DNA of 7,391 bases from an uncultured Planctomycetaceae bacterium (GTDB taxonomy: Bacteria > Planctomycetota > Planctomycetia > Pirellulales > UBA1268). The notes under the pieces are model-generated. The model was not told where the DNA came from and did not search any database. It was given only the letters and a program-made list of their open reading frames with translations. Shown here piece by piece: positions 6,590 through 7,391 of this stretch. The stretch spans positions 1 through 7,391 of the forward strand of contig CALAZQ010000567.1 in the NCBI GenBank assembly GCA_937926325.1. Direction: 5' to 3'. Within the stretch, counting starts at the first letter, position 1, and each line of letters begins with the position of its first letter. A program made the position numbers and the translations under genes.

Positions 6590-6711
6590 TTTCACGCCAA
6601 TTAGAGGCTTTTGAATGGCGTCCTTTGGCCGGCTTCCGACCCGCATGAAGATGCCGCTGGAGGGCCCTGCAAACCGCCCCGTGCGACAGTCGCCCCGGTT
6701 GACCAGCGGCA

Positions 6712-7197
6712 ATGGCAACAACCACCGATCTTCTCCTTGGCGAGTTTCAGCGAACGCTCGACGAGCGATATCGGCTGGGACTGCCGCCGGAGCTCCTCGA
6801 GCCGCTGACGGCAGCTGGGCAGGAGTTGGTGCTGGCAAAAGAGCGGTCCGGCTGCCTGTCGCTCTGGACCGCGGTCACCTGGAAGCCGCGGCTGGATGCC
6901 GCAGTCGATGTGCTCCGCAGCAAACTGGCTGCGGGCAGCCTCTCCCAGCGGATCGATCAGGTGCAGGATCTCGGCCGGCTGCTCTCCACCCGCCAGCGGA
7001 CAGTCTCGTTGGCGGGTCGCGGTCGGCTGGTGATTCCGGAGGGCTTTCGCGAATTTCTGGGGGTCGAACCGGGTGGCGACTTGCTGGTCGTCGGGGCCGC
7101 CGTCTGCGTGGAGCTTTGGAACCCGGTCGCCTGGGGCGACTTTATCACGGCGGAGATGCCGGCCTTCCGGCAACGAATCGACGAACTTACGGCCTGA
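6712..7197 (+). CDS. mraZ: MraZ-like transcriptional regulator of the division/cell-wall cluster
   Basis: Encodes 161 residues with two SpoVT/AbrB-like swapped-hairpin repeats, the MraZ layout. Known MraZ proteins form ring-shaped oligomers and repress the division and cell-wall (dcw) operon. Repeat one: GEFQRTLDERYRLGLP (10-25), with the DxxxR motif intact at D17 and R21, then GCLSLW (47-52) and a Trp at 57. Repeat two: LAGRGRLVIPEGFREFLGV (100-118), where Ala101 replaces the Asp of DxxxR while Arg105 remains, then VVGAAVCVELWNPVAW (126-141). The first Gly-Arg pair is Tyr-Arg (20-21). An in-frame TGA at 6700 leaves this ATG as the earliest start; the Shine-Dalgarno is weak. Normally rsmH follows closely, but nothing recognisable does here. 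Planctomycetes lack FtsZ yet keep cell-wall genes of this cluster, so its targets may differ from those in E. coli. Confidence 0.85.
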   Translation: MATTTDLLLGEFQRTLDERYRLGLPPELLEPLTAAGQELVLAKERSGCLSLWTAVTWKPRLDAAVDVLRSKLAAGSLSQRIDQVQDLGRLLSTRQRTVSLAGRGRLVIPEGFREFLGVEPGGDLLVVGAAVCVELWNPVAWGDFITAEMPAFRQRIDELTA

Positions 7198-7269
7198 CGA
7201 TGCCGCCGGCACTGCGCTGGCAATCACCAGGCCCTTCCTGTTTGGCCATGCCCGGATGAGAGGAACGGG

Positions 7270-7391
7270 TTGACCTGCCTCGGAACCATCCGGCAGGCAC
7301 ACGAATCAGCCACGGAACGGGCCCCGATCAGCACGGATGCTGCCGAGGGACCTCCTCCGGGCATGGCCTTTATGCTTTACGGAAAGACCGG
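7270..7391 (+). CDS. Possible 5' end of an unidentified rightward gene, cut by the window edge
   Basis: This frame is open from a TTG at 7270 to the window end. The TTG has GAGAGG six bases before it. Two ATGs in the same frame, at 7363 and 7372, are alternatives; the first has GAGGGA twelve bases upstream. The first 31 residues after the TTG are not recognisable, and the segment from the first ATG reads MAFMLYGKT. The frame is the same one as mraZ and has no stop after the mraZ TGA, which is common by chance at this G+C. Its position after mraZ suggests a cell-wall cluster gene, but the sequence does not show it. Confidence 0.22.
   Translation, partial: MTCLGTIRQAHESATERAPISTDAAEGPPPGMAFMLYGKT
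7276..7299. other. Stem-loop downstream of mraZ
   Basis: TGCCTCGG pairs with CCG plus AGGCA, giving eight base pairs with a two-base bulge around an AACCAT loop. No T-tract follows, so it is not a standard intrinsic terminator. It could act as an RNA structural element between mraZ and the next gene. Confidence 0.35.

Larger units (their letters stand above)
7198..7391. other. Region downstream of mraZ without a clear gene
   Basis: No established gene is visible in these 194 bases. They contain a stem-loop (7276-7299) and several possible weak starts close to the window edge. The expected N-terminus of an RsmH methyltransferase, with a HxPVLL-type segment, does not appear in any rightward frame. 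Confidence 0.5.

Noticed and set aside
6601..7302. Minus-strand open frame of 233 codons
   Set aside because: It is antisense to mraZ, whose two repeats are clearly recognisable; the minus-strand product has no recognisable features.

Overview
The window is GC-rich (roughly two thirds G+C by eye). It looks like a chromosomal segment of a planctomycete, probably from the Pirellula/Rhodopirellula side. Three things point there: the exported TPR-CHAT protein has a C-terminal core (SRWNVGG, EPRL, HPFFWAGF) that I associate with planctomycetes; the small lipoprotein carries a core (GQTLPS, DDIQYFPAGPEFKL) that I also recall from that phylum; and a divergent MraZ is present. The taxonomic call is inference, since the window holds no rRNA or other marker gene.

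Left part, positions 61 to about 5940, minus strand: four co-directional genes, read right to left. They are a large exported TPR-CHAT protein, a TauE/SafE-type membrane permease, an ABC transporter ATPase and its ABC-2-type permease. The gaps are about 30, 55 and 10 bp, so one transcription unit is plausible. The ATPase and permease clearly form one transporter. A functional link with the CHAT protein and TauE is only suggested by position.

Centre, about 5940 to 6110: a divergent intergenic region of about 170 bp, or 54 bp if the CHAT gene uses its most upstream TTG. From it a 124-residue lipoprotein gene is read rightward.

Right part, 6486 to 7391: an AT-richer non-coding stretch of 226 bp with a good sigma70-like promoter and GTGGG motifs precedes a mraZ homologue (6712-7197). 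After it come about 190 bp with a stem-loop and perhaps the first codons of another rightward gene cut by the window end. The rsmH gene that usually follows mraZ cannot be recognised.

The most interesting points are the CHAT domain, which lacks the canonical Cys and His, the MraZ whose second DxxxR motif lacks its Asp, and the small lipoprotein with an unusually long n-region and a terminal CxxC. There are no mobile elements, CRISPR arrays, tRNAs or rRNAs. I see no evidence for a complete new system, only uncharacterised components.
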